Of a stretch of DNA of 64,000 bases, positions 35,735-44,063 are shown in pieces. Positions within the stretch are counted from its first letter, which is position 1. Every line of letters begins with the position of its first letter. The position numbers and the translations under genes were made by a program. This stretch comes from Chitinimonas koreensis. GTDB taxonomy: Bacteria > Pseudomonadota > Gammaproteobacteria > Burkholderiales > Chitinimonadaceae. The DNA is taken from NCBI RefSeq assembly GCF_014353015.1, contig NZ_CP060704.1, positions 707,001-771,000 of the forward strand, read 5' to 3'. The notes beneath the pieces were generated by a model, which saw nothing but the letters and a program-made list of their open reading frames with translations, was not told the origin of the DNA and made no database searches.

Positions 35735-36658
35735 ATGCTGTACGTCCACGTTCCCGACCAGGCCGAGCGCTGGCTCGCGCTGTTCCGCGCCGCGCTGCCC
35801 GATATCGCGGTCGCCGGCGAGGCCGACGCCGTCGACGACGGCCAGGTGGAGTTCGTCGCCTGCTGGCGGCCGCCGGAAGGCCTGTTCGCGCGCTTTCCCC
35901 GGCTGCGCGCGGTATTCGCGCTCGGCGCCGGCGTCGACCGCCTGCTCGGGCGGCCCGACCTCGCGCCCGGCGTGGCGCTGATCCGCCTGACCGATGCCGG
36001 CATGGCGCGGCAGATGGCCGAATACGTGCTGCACGGCTTGTTGCGCTTCCAGCGCCGTTTCGACGACTACGCGCGCCAGCAGCAGGCCGGCCTGTGGCAG
36101 CCGCTGCCGCAGCGCGATGCGTCCGAATTGCGGGTGACGGTGCTCGGGCTCGGCGCGATCGGCGGCCAGGTGGCGCGCACGCTGGCGCTGCTCGGCTACC
36201 CGGTCGCCGGCTGGAGCCGCAGCCCGCGCGAGATCGACGGCGTGCGCTGCCTGCACGGCAGCGAAGCGCTCGATGGCCTGCTGGCCGAGACCGACGCGCT
36301 GGCGATGATCCTGCCCAATACCGCCGAGACGCGCGGCCTGATCGACGCGCGCCGGCTCGGCCTGCTGCCGGCCGGCGCGCTGGTGATCAATGCCGGCCGC
36401 GGCGAGCAGCTCGATCTCGAGGCGCTGCTCGACGGGCTCGACGGCGGCCGGCTCGGCGGCGCCCAGCTCGACGTGTTCGAAACCGAGCCGCTGCCGGCCG
36501 GGCACCGCGCCTGGCGCCAGCCCCACCTCCACATCACGCCGCACGTGGCGGCGATGACGCTGCCGGCGCCGTCGGCGCAGCAGGTCGCGGCCGCGCTGCG
36601 CGCGTTCGTCGCCGGACGGCCTGTGGCGGGGATGGTGGATCGGGTCAGGGCGTATTGA
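35735..36658 (+). CDS. ghrA: glyoxylate/hydroxypyruvate reductase A-type dehydrogenase
   Basis: 307-residue D-2-hydroxyacid dehydrogenase, NAD(P)H-dependent. Rossmann motif VLGLGAIGGQVA, catalytic Arg in INAGRGEQLD, Glu in DVFETEPLP and His in HITPHVAAMTLP. The short length and WAYEVL-like N-terminus match GhrA more than the longer GhrB type. Reduces glyoxylate and hydroxypyruvate in known members. Stands alone between phoX and a repeat block. Confidence 0.85.
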   Translation: MLYVHVPDQAERWLALFRAALPDIAVAGEADAVDDGQVEFVACWRPPEGLFARFPRLRAVFALGAGVDRLLGRPDLAPGVALIRLTDAGMARQMAEYVLHGLLRFQRRFDDYARQQQAGLWQPLPQRDASELRVTVLGLGAIGGQVARTLALLGYPVAGWSRSPREIDGVRCLHGSEALDGLLAETDALAMILPNTAETRGLIDARRLGLLPAGALVINAGRGEQLDLEALLDGLDGGRLGGAQLDVFETEPLPAGHRAWRQPHLHITPHVAAMTLPAPSAQQVAAALRAFVAGRPVAGMVDRVRAY

Positions 36659-36710
36659 GCGGCAGCCGGAGCAGGTGCCCCTGCCGGGCAGGCTGGCCGA
36701 CGTCGGTTCT

Positions 36711-36778
36711 GTAGGTCGGGCTTCAGCCCGACGGCGCCTTCGATCGAGGCCGCTGTCGGGCATGAAGCCCGACCTACG
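36711..36778. repeat. REP pair, GTAGGTCGGGCTTCAGCCC type
   Basis: Inverted pair starting GTAGGTCGGGCTTCAGCCC and ending CCCGACCTAC, same class as 9915-9983. Confidence 0.82.
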
Positions 36779-36804
36779 AAAGGCGTGCTGCAGCGCTTCG
36801 AATC

Positions 36805-36925
36805 ACTGACGAGCGACTGCGAGGCTTCCCCGCGGCGGCAGGGACGGGAGGGGAAGGGTTGAAACAGGGGTAGCCGCTGTTTCAGCTTTCACGGTCGGAG
36901 CGCACCCGGGTTTCCCGGGTGCCTG
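36805..36925. repeat. two-palindrome composite element, copy C (inverted orientation)
   Basis: Second palindrome first (ACGAGCGACTGCGAGGCTTCCCCGCGGCGG), then 36902-36922 GCACCCGGG-TTT-CCCGGGTGC. The gap 36659-36968 holds only this and the REP pair before it. Confidence 0.7.
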
Positions 36926-36968
36926 AACCGCAGCTAGCCGTGCCCGGCGGCCGGATCATTCCTCGAGG

Positions 36969-37271
36969 CTACCGCAGGCCGCCGACGTAACGCCGCGCCG
37001 CCTCCGCGGTCGGCTGCGCCAGGTTGTCGCGGATCTGCTCGACCAGCGGCTTGCGCACCGTCTGGCGCGGCTCGGCGAACAGCGCCTGTTCGAAGCGGTT
37101 CACCGCCTCGGCCAGCTCGGCGGCCGGCTCGGTGCGCGCCAGCCGGATCACCTCGCGCGCGTACTCGGCGTTGCTGACCATCCATTCCGGATCGGTGATG
37201 CGGCCGATCTTGCGCCGGATCATCACGTGCAGGTGGGCGGCCAGCGCCAGCAATTCGTTGTGCGTCGTCAT
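36969..37271 (-). CDS. small protein downstream of amtB, unknown function
   Basis: 100 residues, all-helical by composition, no signal or membrane segment: LLALAAHLHVMIRRKIGRITDPEWMVSNAEYAREVIRLAR. Lies 13 bp after amtB on the same strand, the place where glnK often sits, but it is not a PII protein (no Tyr51 T-loop region). Possibly co-regulated with amtB by nitrogen status (inference). Confidence 0.65.
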   Translation of the reverse strand: MTTHNELLALAAHLHVMIRRKIGRITDPEWMVSNAEYAREVIRLARTEPAAELAEAVNRFEQALFAEPRQTVRKPLVEQIRDNLAQPTAEAARRYVGGLR

Positions 37272-37284
37272 GCTGCGTCCCTCC

Positions 37285-38634
37285 TCACTCGAGCCGCTCG
37301 CCGTGCTGGGCGAGGTCGAGGCCGTCGAGCTCGTGCTCGGCCGGCACGCGCAGGCCGACCACCCAGTCGACCAGCTTGAGGATCACCGCGCTGGCCGCCA
37401 GGCTGTAGCCCAGCACCGCGAAGGCGGCGATCGCCTGAGTCGCCAGGTCGCCGTCGGCGCCGCCGATCGAGCGGCGCGCCAGCAGGCCGGTCAAGAGCGC
37501 GCCGACCAGGCCGCCGACGCCGTGCACGCCCCAGACGTCGAGCGAATCGTCGGCGCCCAGCAGCCGCTTGAGCCCGGTCGCGCCCCAGTAGCAGGCGATG
37601 CCGGCCGCCGCGCCGATGGCCATCGCGCCCTTGACGTCGACGAAGCCCGAGGCCGGCGTGATGGCGACCAGGCCGGCCACCGCGCCCGAGCACAGGCCCA
37701 GCATCGACGGCCGGCCGCGCACCAGCCACTCGGCCAGCATCCAGCTCAGCGCGGCGCAGGCGGCGCCGACGTGGGTGACCAGCAGCGCCAGGCCGGCGCG
37801 GCCGTCGGCCGCCAGGGCGGAGCCGGCGTTGAAGCCGAACCAGCCGACCCACAGCAGCGAGGCGCCGATCAGCGTCAGCGCCAGGTTGTGCGGCGCGAAC
37901 GACTCCTGGCCGTAGCCCTCGCGCCGGCCCAGCATCCAGGCCGCCATCAGCCCGGCCGCGCCGGCGTTGATGTGGACCACCGTGCCGCCGGCGAAGTCGA
38001 GCGCGCCCATCGAGGCCAGCCAGCCGCCCGGCTCCCACACCCAGTGCGCCACCGGCGCGTAGACCAGCAGCGACCACAGCGCCATGAAGCACAGCATGGC
38101 CGAGAACTTCATGCGCTCGGCGAAGGCGCCGGCGATCAGCGCCGGGGTGATGACGGCGAAGGTGAGCTGGAACATGGCGAACACCGATTCCGGAATGGTG
38201 GTCGCGCCGTGGTGGACCGACACCTTGCCCGCCTCCTTGAGGTAGACCAGCCCCTCCATCATCAGCCGCTCGAGGCTGCCCAGCCAAGGCGTGCCCGGCA
38301 TGAAGGCCAGGCTGTAGCCGATCGCCACCCACAGCAGCGAGACCAGCGCGCAGACCGCGAAGCTCTGCGTCATGGTGGCCAGCACGTTCTTCTTGCGCAC
38401 CATGCCGGCGTAGAAGCAGGCGAGGCCGGGGATGGTCATCAGCAGCACCAGCGCGGTCGCGCTGATCATCCAGGCGGTATCGCCGGCGCTGATCCGGCTC
38501 GCTTCGACCACCTGCGGGCCGGCCGCGGCCAGCGTGGCGGGCGCGGCGATCAGGGTGGACAGCGCGCGGAGCAGCCGCTGCGCATGTCGCGGAGGGGAAT
38601 GGAATGACGCGGTAGCACCTGGCGTTGCGGACAT
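37285..38634 (-). CDS. amtB: ammonium transporter
   Basis: 449 residues, a signal-like N-terminus then eleven membrane helices. The conserved Amt segments are WMISATALVLLMTIPGLACFYAGM, FAVITPALIAGAF, the first pore His in GGTVVHINAGAAGL and the second in WGVHGVGGLVGAL. C-terminal PII-contact tail present. Conducts ammonium/ammonia at low nitrogen. Start ATG 38634 with GGGAGG 6 nt upstream. A sigma54-type promoter lies just upstream. Confidence 0.95.
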   Translation of the reverse strand: MSATPGATASFHSPPRHAQRLLRALSTLIAAPATLAAAGPQVVEASRISAGDTAWMISATALVLLMTIPGLACFYAGMVRKKNVLATMTQSFAVCALVSLLWVAIGYSLAFMPGTPWLGSLERLMMEGLVYLKEAGKVSVHHGATTIPESVFAMFQLTFAVITPALIAGAFAERMKFSAMLCFMALWSLLVYAPVAHWVWEPGGWLASMGALDFAGGTVVHINAGAAGLMAAWMLGRREGYGQESFAPHNLALTLIGASLLWVGWFGFNAGSALAADGRAGLALLVTHVGAACAALSWMLAEWLVRGRPSMLGLCSGAVAGLVAITPASGFVDVKGAMAIGAAAGIACYWGATGLKRLLGADDSLDVWGVHGVGGLVGALLTGLLARRSIGGADGDLATQAIAAFAVLGYSLAASAVILKLVDWVVGLRVPAEHELDGLDLAQHGERLE

Positions 38635-38679
38635 CGAAGACCTCCCGTCTGTGCGGCCGGCATGGGCCGACCCGCGCTA

Positions 38680-38697
38680 CAGCAGGAGCCATGCCAA
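38680..38697 (-). promoter_or_regulatory. sigma54 (RpoN) promoter of amtB
   Basis: On the minus strand TTGGCATGGCTCCTGCTG: the GG and GC dinucleotides are 12 bp apart as in -24/-12 promoters (consensus TGGCAC-N5-TTGCW). It lies 46 nt before the amtB start. Confidence 0.6.
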
Positions 38698-38781
38698 GCC
38701 GCGCCGGCATCGCGCGATGGCTTGTGGATGCGCCTTGGCGGGCTTCGGGCGCCGATTCGGCGGGGCGCCGGCCGGGCCAGA

Positions 38782-38820
38782 TTGGTGCAGTCCGGCTGGG
38801 GCGGGAGTCGTCATGGTGCA
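38782..38820. promoter_or_regulatory. NtrC-like half-sites upstream of the amtB promoter
   Basis: Two TGGTGCA half-sites (38783-38789 and 38814-38820), 31 bp or about three helical turns apart, 85-125 bp upstream of the -24/-12 promoter, the usual place for NtrC enhancer sites. Confidence 0.4.
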
Positions 38821-38920
38821 CTGCAATATGGCCGACGCCGGCGCGGACCGGCGCTGCCGCCCGGCTGGCGCGCCGCTCCCCGGCTTGCCATCATCGCGGC
38901 TTCACCCCCGGAGCCGTGCC

Positions 38921-40732
38921 GTGTCCCTGCTTTCGCAATCCGTCGTCCTGCTCGCCTCCGCCGTGGTGGCGGTGCCGCTGCTCAAGCGTTTCGGCCTCGC
39001 CTCGGTGCTCGGCTTCCTCGCCGCCGGCGTCGCCATCGGCCCCGGCGCGCTGGGCCTGGTCGACAACCCCGAGGCCATCCTGCACGTCACCGAGTTCGGC
39101 GTGGTGCTGCTGCTGTTCATCATCGGCCTGGAACTGCAGCCGTCGCGGCTGTGGGTGCTGCGGCGCGCGGTGTTCGGCCTCGGCGGCGCCCAGGTGCTGC
39201 TGACCACCGCGGTGCTGGCGCTGGCCGGCTGGGCGCTCGGCCTGCCTCCGGTGGCCGCCGGCGTGGCCGGGGTGGCGCTGTCGCTGTCGTCGACCGCCTT
39301 CGTGCTGCAGATGCTGGCCGAGAAGAAGGAGCTGACCAGCCGCCACGGCCGTGACGGCTTCGCGGTGCTGCTGTTCCAGGATCTGGCGGTGATCCCGCTA
39401 TTGGCCGTGCTGCCGCTGCTGTCGCCCGACGCGGCGGCGGCCAGCCGGCCGCCGGCCTGGGTGTCGATCGGCGCGGTGGCGGCGGTGGTGCTCGGCGGCC
39501 GCTTCGTGCTGCGCGCGCTGCTGCGCCGGGTGGCGCGCGCCGACAGCCACGAGCTGTTCGTGATGGCGACGCTGCTGATCGTGATGGCGACCGCCTGGGC
39601 GATGGAGGCGGCCGGCCTGAGCCTGTCGCTCGGCGCCTTCCTGGCCGGCGTGCTGCTGGCCGATTCGGAATACCGCCACGAGCTCGAGGCCAATATCGAG
39701 CCGTTCAAGGGCGTGCTGCTCGGCCTGTTCTTCGTCGCGGTCGGCATGGCGGCCAACCTCGGCCTGCTGCTGCACCGGCCGCTGCTGGTGCTGGGCCTGG
39801 CGCTCGGGCTGATGGCGGTCAAGGCCGTGGTGCTGTATGCGATCGGCCGGCTGGCCGGGCTCGGCGATCCGGCTTCGCGCCGCTTCGGCGCCTACCTGAG
39901 CCAGGGCGGCGAGTTCGCCTTCGTGCTGCTGGCGCTGGCGGTGACCCTGCAGCTGCTCGACACGCCGACGGCCGAGCTGCTGGCGATGACGGTGACGGTA
40001 TCGATGGCGTTGACGCCGCTGCTGGTCGGCGCTCACCAGCGCTGGCTGGTGCCGCGGCTCGAGGGCCGCGCGGCGCGCGAATTCGACCGGATCGAACCGG
40101 ACGGCCATCGCGTGCTGATCGCCGGCTTCGGCCGCTTCGGCCAGATCGTCGCCCGGGTGCTGCGCATGCGGCGCATTCCGGCCACGGTGCTGGAAGCGAA
40201 CTTCGAGCAGGTCGACTTCGTCCGCCGCTTCGGCAACCGCATCCATTACGGCGACGCCTCGCGGCTGGACCTGCTGCGCGCCGCCGGCGCCGGCCAGGCC
40301 GAGGTGTTCGTGCTGGCGATCGACGACGTCGAGGCTTCGCTGCGCACCGCCGAGACGGTGCGGCAGCACTTTCCCCACCTCAAGATCTACGCCCGTGCGC
40401 GCAACCGCTTCCACTACTACCGGCTGCGCGACCTCGGCGTCGAGGTGGCCACGCGCGAGACCTTCGCCGCCAGCCTGGAGATGGCCGGCGCGGTGCTGCA
40501 GGGACTGGGGCTGTCCTCGGTCGGCGCCGCCGATGCGACCTCCACCTTCCGCCGCCACGACGAGGCATTGCTGGAGCGGCAGTACGCGGTGCACCACGAC
40601 GAGACCGCGCTGATCCAGACCTCGGTCGAGGCGGCGCGCGAGCTGGAAGGACTGTTCGAGTCGGACGAGGGGCAGAAGGCGGTCGATCCGACCGGCTTGC
40701 CGGACATCGAGGAAATGCAGAACTGGGGCTGA
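38921..40732 (+). CDS. KefB/KefC-type cation:proton antiporter with RCK domain
   Basis: 603 residues. An N-terminal CPA2 membrane domain of about 12 helices (VLGFLAAGVAIGP, LLLFIIGLELQPSRLW, LSLGAFLAGVLLADSEYRHE, SQGGEFAFVLLALA), then a cytosolic RCK_N NAD-binding domain from about 400 (HRVLIAGFGRFGQIVARVLRMR). Potassium or proton antiport, often gated by glutathione adducts in Kef proteins. GTG start at 38921 with GGAG 8 nt upstream. Confidence 0.9.
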   Translation: MSLLSQSVVLLASAVVAVPLLKRFGLASVLGFLAAGVAIGPGALGLVDNPEAILHVTEFGVVLLLFIIGLELQPSRLWVLRRAVFGLGGAQVLLTTAVLALAGWALGLPPVAAGVAGVALSLSSTAFVLQMLAEKKELTSRHGRDGFAVLLFQDLAVIPLLAVLPLLSPDAAAASRPPAWVSIGAVAAVVLGGRFVLRALLRRVARADSHELFVMATLLIVMATAWAMEAAGLSLSLGAFLAGVLLADSEYRHELEANIEPFKGVLLGLFFVAVGMAANLGLLLHRPLLVLGLALGLMAVKAVVLYAIGRLAGLGDPASRRFGAYLSQGGEFAFVLLALAVTLQLLDTPTAELLAMTVTVSMALTPLLVGAHQRWLVPRLEGRAAREFDRIEPDGHRVLIAGFGRFGQIVARVLRMRRIPATVLEANFEQVDFVRRFGNRIHYGDASRLDLLRAAGAGQAEVFVLAIDDVEASLRTAETVRQHFPHLKIYARARNRFHYYRLRDLGVEVATRETFAASLEMAGAVLQGLGLSSVGAADATSTFRRHDEALLERQYAVHHDETALIQTSVEAARELEGLFESDEGQKAVDPTGLPDIEEMQNWG

Positions 40733-40774
40733 CCGTCGCGTTGACGGACTCGGCATTGTGCGGGTTCGATCGGG

Positions 40775-40900
40775 AGGACAGGCACCCGGCAAAGGGGCGC
40801 TTGTGCATGGTGAACGCTCGACCGGCGACGGTCCCTGTTTCACCCCGACTCCCCCGCCCTCGCCGCCGCGAGGGAGCCTCGCTGACGCTCGTTCGTGGTT
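40775..40900. repeat. two-palindrome composite element, copy D
   Basis: First palindrome partly decayed (GGCACCCGGCAAAGGGGCGC), second intact: CCGCCCTCGCCGCCGCGAGG followed by GAGCCTCGCTGACGCTCGTTCG at about 40853-40893. Confidence 0.72.
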
Positions 40901-40965
40901 TTCAATGCGACCGTATCCAACTCCGCGATGGGGCCGGGCTGCATGGAGCCGGGTGATGGGTCGGG

Positions 40966-41050
40966 CGTAAGAGCGGCTTCAACCGCTGCGAATGGCGAGG
41001 GAATGGAGACATTCGCGGTAAATGCTGCGCCTGCACGCGGCTCTTCGCGG
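40966..41050. repeat. degenerate REP pair, GAGCGGCTTCAACCGC type
   Basis: Left arm AAGAGCGGCTTCAACCGCTGCGAATGG is clear, right arm decayed. The gap 40733-41061 holds this and composite element D only. Confidence 0.5.
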
Positions 41051-41061
41051 TGAAACGATCC

Positions 41062-41715
41062 TCAGCCCCCGTCCTCCTCGCTGTCCCGGATCACCCAGCT
41101 CTCCGTCAGCGCCGCCTCGTACCACTCGCGCATCGCCGGCAGCGCCAGCACGTGGTCGACCCAGCCCTGGGCGCGCGAGGGCAGTTCGAGCGAATAGGTG
41201 CGGCAGCGCGTCGCCATCGGCACGTACATGGCGTCGAGGATGCCGAATTCGCCCATCAGGAACGGCCCGAGCGGCGCGAAGCGCGCGCGCAGGCTCTCGA
41301 TCAGCGCGCTAAAGCGGGCCAGGTCGCGGCCCACCTCGGATGGCCGCGAACGCGGCGGGTACTGGCGCCGCACGTTCATCGGGCAGTGCTGCCGCAGCGC
41401 GGCGAAGCCGGCGTGCATCTCGGCCGCCAGCGCGCGCGCCTCGGCCCGCAGCGCCGGGTCGCGCGGCCACATCGGCAGCTCGGGATGGCGCTCGGCCAGG
41501 TATTCGCAGATCGCGATCGATTCCCACACCGAGATCGCGCCGTCGACCAGGCAGGGCACCTTGCCGGTCGGGGTGTAGCGCAGGATGGTGTCGCTGCTGC
41601 CGGCTTCGAACAGCGGCACCAGGATCTCCTCGAACGGGAGGCCGAACTGCCGCAGCAGCAGCCAGGGCCGCAGCGACCACGACGAATAGGCCTTGTTGCC
41701 GATCACCAATTGCAT
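41062..41715 (-). CDS. glutathione S-transferase family protein
   Basis: 217 residues. N-terminal thioredoxin fold (LVIGNKAYSSWSLRPWLLLRQFGLPFEE with a catalytic-type Ser; TGKVPCLVDGAISVWESIAICEYLAERHP for glutathione binding) and a helical C-terminal domain. Start at MQLVIGNKAYS with AGGAACC upstream. Substrate not known; normal length for bacterial GSTs. Confidence 0.87.
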   Translation of the reverse strand: MQLVIGNKAYSSWSLRPWLLLRQFGLPFEEILVPLFEAGSSDTILRYTPTGKVPCLVDGAISVWESIAICEYLAERHPELPMWPRDPALRAEARALAAEMHAGFAALRQHCPMNVRRQYPPRSRPSEVGRDLARFSALIESLRARFAPLGPFLMGEFGILDAMYVPMATRCRTYSLELPSRAQGWVDHVLALPAMREWYEAALTESWVIRDSEEDGG

Positions 41716-41765
41716 GAAGGTTCCTCGTGAGGTAAAGGCGCCGGCCGCCGCGCGGCCGGCCGGTT

Positions 41766-43646
41766 TCACGCCGCGTGCTGCACCGGCGGTTCCTGCCGCC
41801 AGAACGCGTAGCCGTTCCGGCCGCTGCGCTTGACGTGGTACATGGCGGCGTCGGCGTGGCGCAGCAGGTCGTCGGGCGCCGTGCCGTCGAGCGGAAAGCA
41901 GGCCACGCCGATGCTGACGCCGACGTCGACCGGATGGCCGTTGATGCGGTAGGCGGCGCTGACCGCCGTCACCAGCTTGGCGGCCAGGATTTCGGCGTCC
42001 TCGGGCACCAGCAGTTCCGCCAGCAGCACGAATTCGTCGCCGCCGAGCCGCGCCACCGTGTCGGCCGCGCGCACGCTGCCGCGCAGCCGGGCCGCCACCT
42101 CGCACAGCAACTGGTCGCCGGCCTCGTGGCCGAAGCGGTCGTTGACCGGCTTGAAGTGGTCGAGGTCGAGCAGCAGCAGCGCGAATGGCACGCGCCGGCG
42201 CGGCTGCCGCTCGATCAGGTGGTGCAGGCGGTCGTTCAGCAGCGTACGGTTGGCCAGGCCGGTCAGCGGATCGTGCAGCGCCTGGCTGCGCAGCCGCGCC
42301 TCGCTCTCGCGCAACTGCGCCTCGACCCGGCCGCGCGCGGCGATCTCGTCGCACAGCGCCTCGGTGCGCTCGATCACCCGCCGCTCGAGGTCTTCCTCGT
42401 GCCGCTGCAGCCGCACGATCAGCTCGCGCTGGGCGTCGAAGGCGGCCTGCAGCGCGTTCTCGTGGTCGCTGCGCAGCTCGCGCACGCGGTCGGCCAGCGC
42501 CAGCGACAGCAGCAGCGCCTGCAGCGCCACGCCGACCTGCATGGCGAAGAAGGCCGAGGTGCTGGCCGCGGCGCGCACGCCGAGCACCAGGGTGATGACG
42601 ATGGCCACGCTGACGCACAGCACCAGGTTGCCGGCCAGGAAGTAGGCGGCCGGCTTGAAGCCCTGGCGCAGCCGCAGGAAGCCGGCGGTCAGCATGTACA
42701 GCGCGGTCAGGCCGTAGCAGGCGATGCCGAGCCAGAACCCGAGCTGCAGCGCGCCGGCCAGGTGCAGCGCCAGCGAGGCCAGCGTCAGTCCGACCAGCAC
42801 CGAGCCGCAGCGGTCCAGCAGCGGCAGCTGCCGGCGCAGCTCGAGCAGCCGCCGCGCGTAGCGGCGGAACATCAGGATCCACAGCGCCGGGAACAGCACT
42901 GTCTCGTGCAGCGCCAGCCATGGCCAGCGCGGCCACAGGTACTGGTAGGTGTGGCCGTTGAAGGCGGCGATCGACAGCAGCGCGGCGAAGCTGGCCAGCA
43001 CGTAGGGCAGGTAGAGCGGCTCGCGCAGGCTGTGCATCATGAACAGGTTGTACAGCGCCAGCGCCACGATGGCGCCGTAGATCAGCCCGTACACCAGCCC
43101 CTGGCCGTGCTCGGCCAGCGCCATCGCCTCGGGCGTGCGCAGCATCAGCTCGGTGGCGAAGTCGTCGCGGCTGTCGATGCGCAGGTAGAACAAGGTCGGG
43201 CGTTCGTCGTCGAGCGTCAGCGGCAGCAGCAGCTGGCGCGCCGGCAGCGGCCGCAGCGCGAACGGCCTGTCGATGCCGGTGGCCAGCCGGCGGAAGCCGG
43301 CGCCGTCGAGCGACTGGTACAGCGCGGCCTCGCGCAGGCCGGTGTCGGTGAAGGCCAGCCACCAGTCTTGCGGCGCGCTGGGCGCGCGCTGCAGCGAGAA
43401 GCGTAGCCACAGCGCCGACCGGGTCGGCCGCAGCGGCGGCGGCACCGCCTCGCGGCGCGGGACGAAGTCGCGGCTGGCCGCCGCCGCCGCGATGTCGAGC
43501 GCGCCGCTCGGGTCGTACAGCGCCTCGGCCTCGATCGGCTGGCTGTCGTGCTCGACCAGGAGCGGCAGCGCGGCCGCCGCGGCCATGCAGACCAGGCCGA
43601 CGATGGCGGCCAGCGCGATGCGCAGGCTGTGGATCGGTGCGCGCAT
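41766..43646 (-). CDS. 7TMR-DISM diguanylate cyclase
   Basis: 626 residues: signal/first helix, periplasmic DISM domain (about 35-185, WLRFSLQRAPSAPQDWWLAFTD), seven membrane helices (about 190-390), a coiled coil (about 400-450), and a GGDEF domain with the intact active site GGDEF at 535-539. The inhibitory RxxD site (RAAD, 526-529) sits five residues before it. Makes c-di-GMP with probable product inhibition. The DISM domain suggests a soluble ligand such as a sugar. Confidence 0.92.
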   Translation of the reverse strand: MRAPIHSLRIALAAIVGLVCMAAAAALPLLVEHDSQPIEAEALYDPSGALDIAAAAASRDFVPRREAVPPPLRPTRSALWLRFSLQRAPSAPQDWWLAFTDTGLREAALYQSLDGAGFRRLATGIDRPFALRPLPARQLLLPLTLDDERPTLFYLRIDSRDDFATELMLRTPEAMALAEHGQGLVYGLIYGAIVALALYNLFMMHSLREPLYLPYVLASFAALLSIAAFNGHTYQYLWPRWPWLALHETVLFPALWILMFRRYARRLLELRRQLPLLDRCGSVLVGLTLASLALHLAGALQLGFWLGIACYGLTALYMLTAGFLRLRQGFKPAAYFLAGNLVLCVSVAIVITLVLGVRAAASTSAFFAMQVGVALQALLLSLALADRVRELRSDHENALQAAFDAQRELIVRLQRHEEDLERRVIERTEALCDEIAARGRVEAQLRESEARLRSQALHDPLTGLANRTLLNDRLHHLIERQPRRRVPFALLLLDLDHFKPVNDRFGHEAGDQLLCEVAARLRGSVRAADTVARLGGDEFVLLAELLVPEDAEILAAKLVTAVSAAYRINGHPVDVGVSIGVACFPLDGTAPDDLLRHADAAMYHVKRSGRNGYAFWRQEPPVQHAA

Positions 43647-43846
43647 GCGGCCCTCAGCGGCGAAAGCCCCGGCAGGCGGAGTCGAGGCGGCTGGGAACGC
43701 TAACAGGGCTGGGCATGGCGTACTCCGCGTGACGGCGCGTGTCGATACTTAGTTTTAGGCGGTAGCGGGGAGGCTTGCGAACAAATGCGCGTCCGTCGGG
43801 TGCCGGATTCGGTGCGGAAGCTGCTGAATCCAGCTAAGGATCACCT

Positions 43847-43909
43847 GTAGGGACGGCTTTAGCCGCGAATTGCGGAGTGCCGCGATTCGCGGCGAAAGCC
43901 GCTCCTACC
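43847..43909. repeat. REP pair, GTAGGGACGGCTTTAGCCGC type
   Basis: Inverted pair starting GTAGGGACGGCTTTAGCCGC and ending GCCGCTCCTAC. The rest of the gap 43647-44063 has no convincing gene. Confidence 0.75.
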
Positions 43910-44054
43910 GTCGAGCTTCCTCGATCCACTGGCGCGGGGCTGGCGGGAAGCCGCCGGCGTCGACCGCACCGGCGATGGCGGCCGGCGCATAGCCGAGGCG
44001 GCGGTTCGCCCGCGCTTCGCGCCGGGTCTGCAGCAGGCGCTCGAGGTCGTGCAG
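43905..44054 (-). other. doubtful small frame after the transglycosylase gene
   Basis: Directly after the stop of the lytic transglycosylase and in the same frame there is a protein-like stretch of about 49 codons (ERLLQTRREARANRRLGYAP, then an Ala/Gly-rich part, then APRQWIEEARR) ending at TAG within the REP element. No ATG, GTG or TTG starts it; only CTG does. Could be a decayed gene end or chance in GC-rich DNA. Confidence 0.2.
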
Positions 44055-44063
44055 AGGCGTCGC

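Noticed and set aside
33331..36714. 1127-codon open frame on the + strand across phoX and ghrA
   Set aside because: It runs antisense to phoX and in the wrong phase over ghrA; low-complexity composition and no motif.
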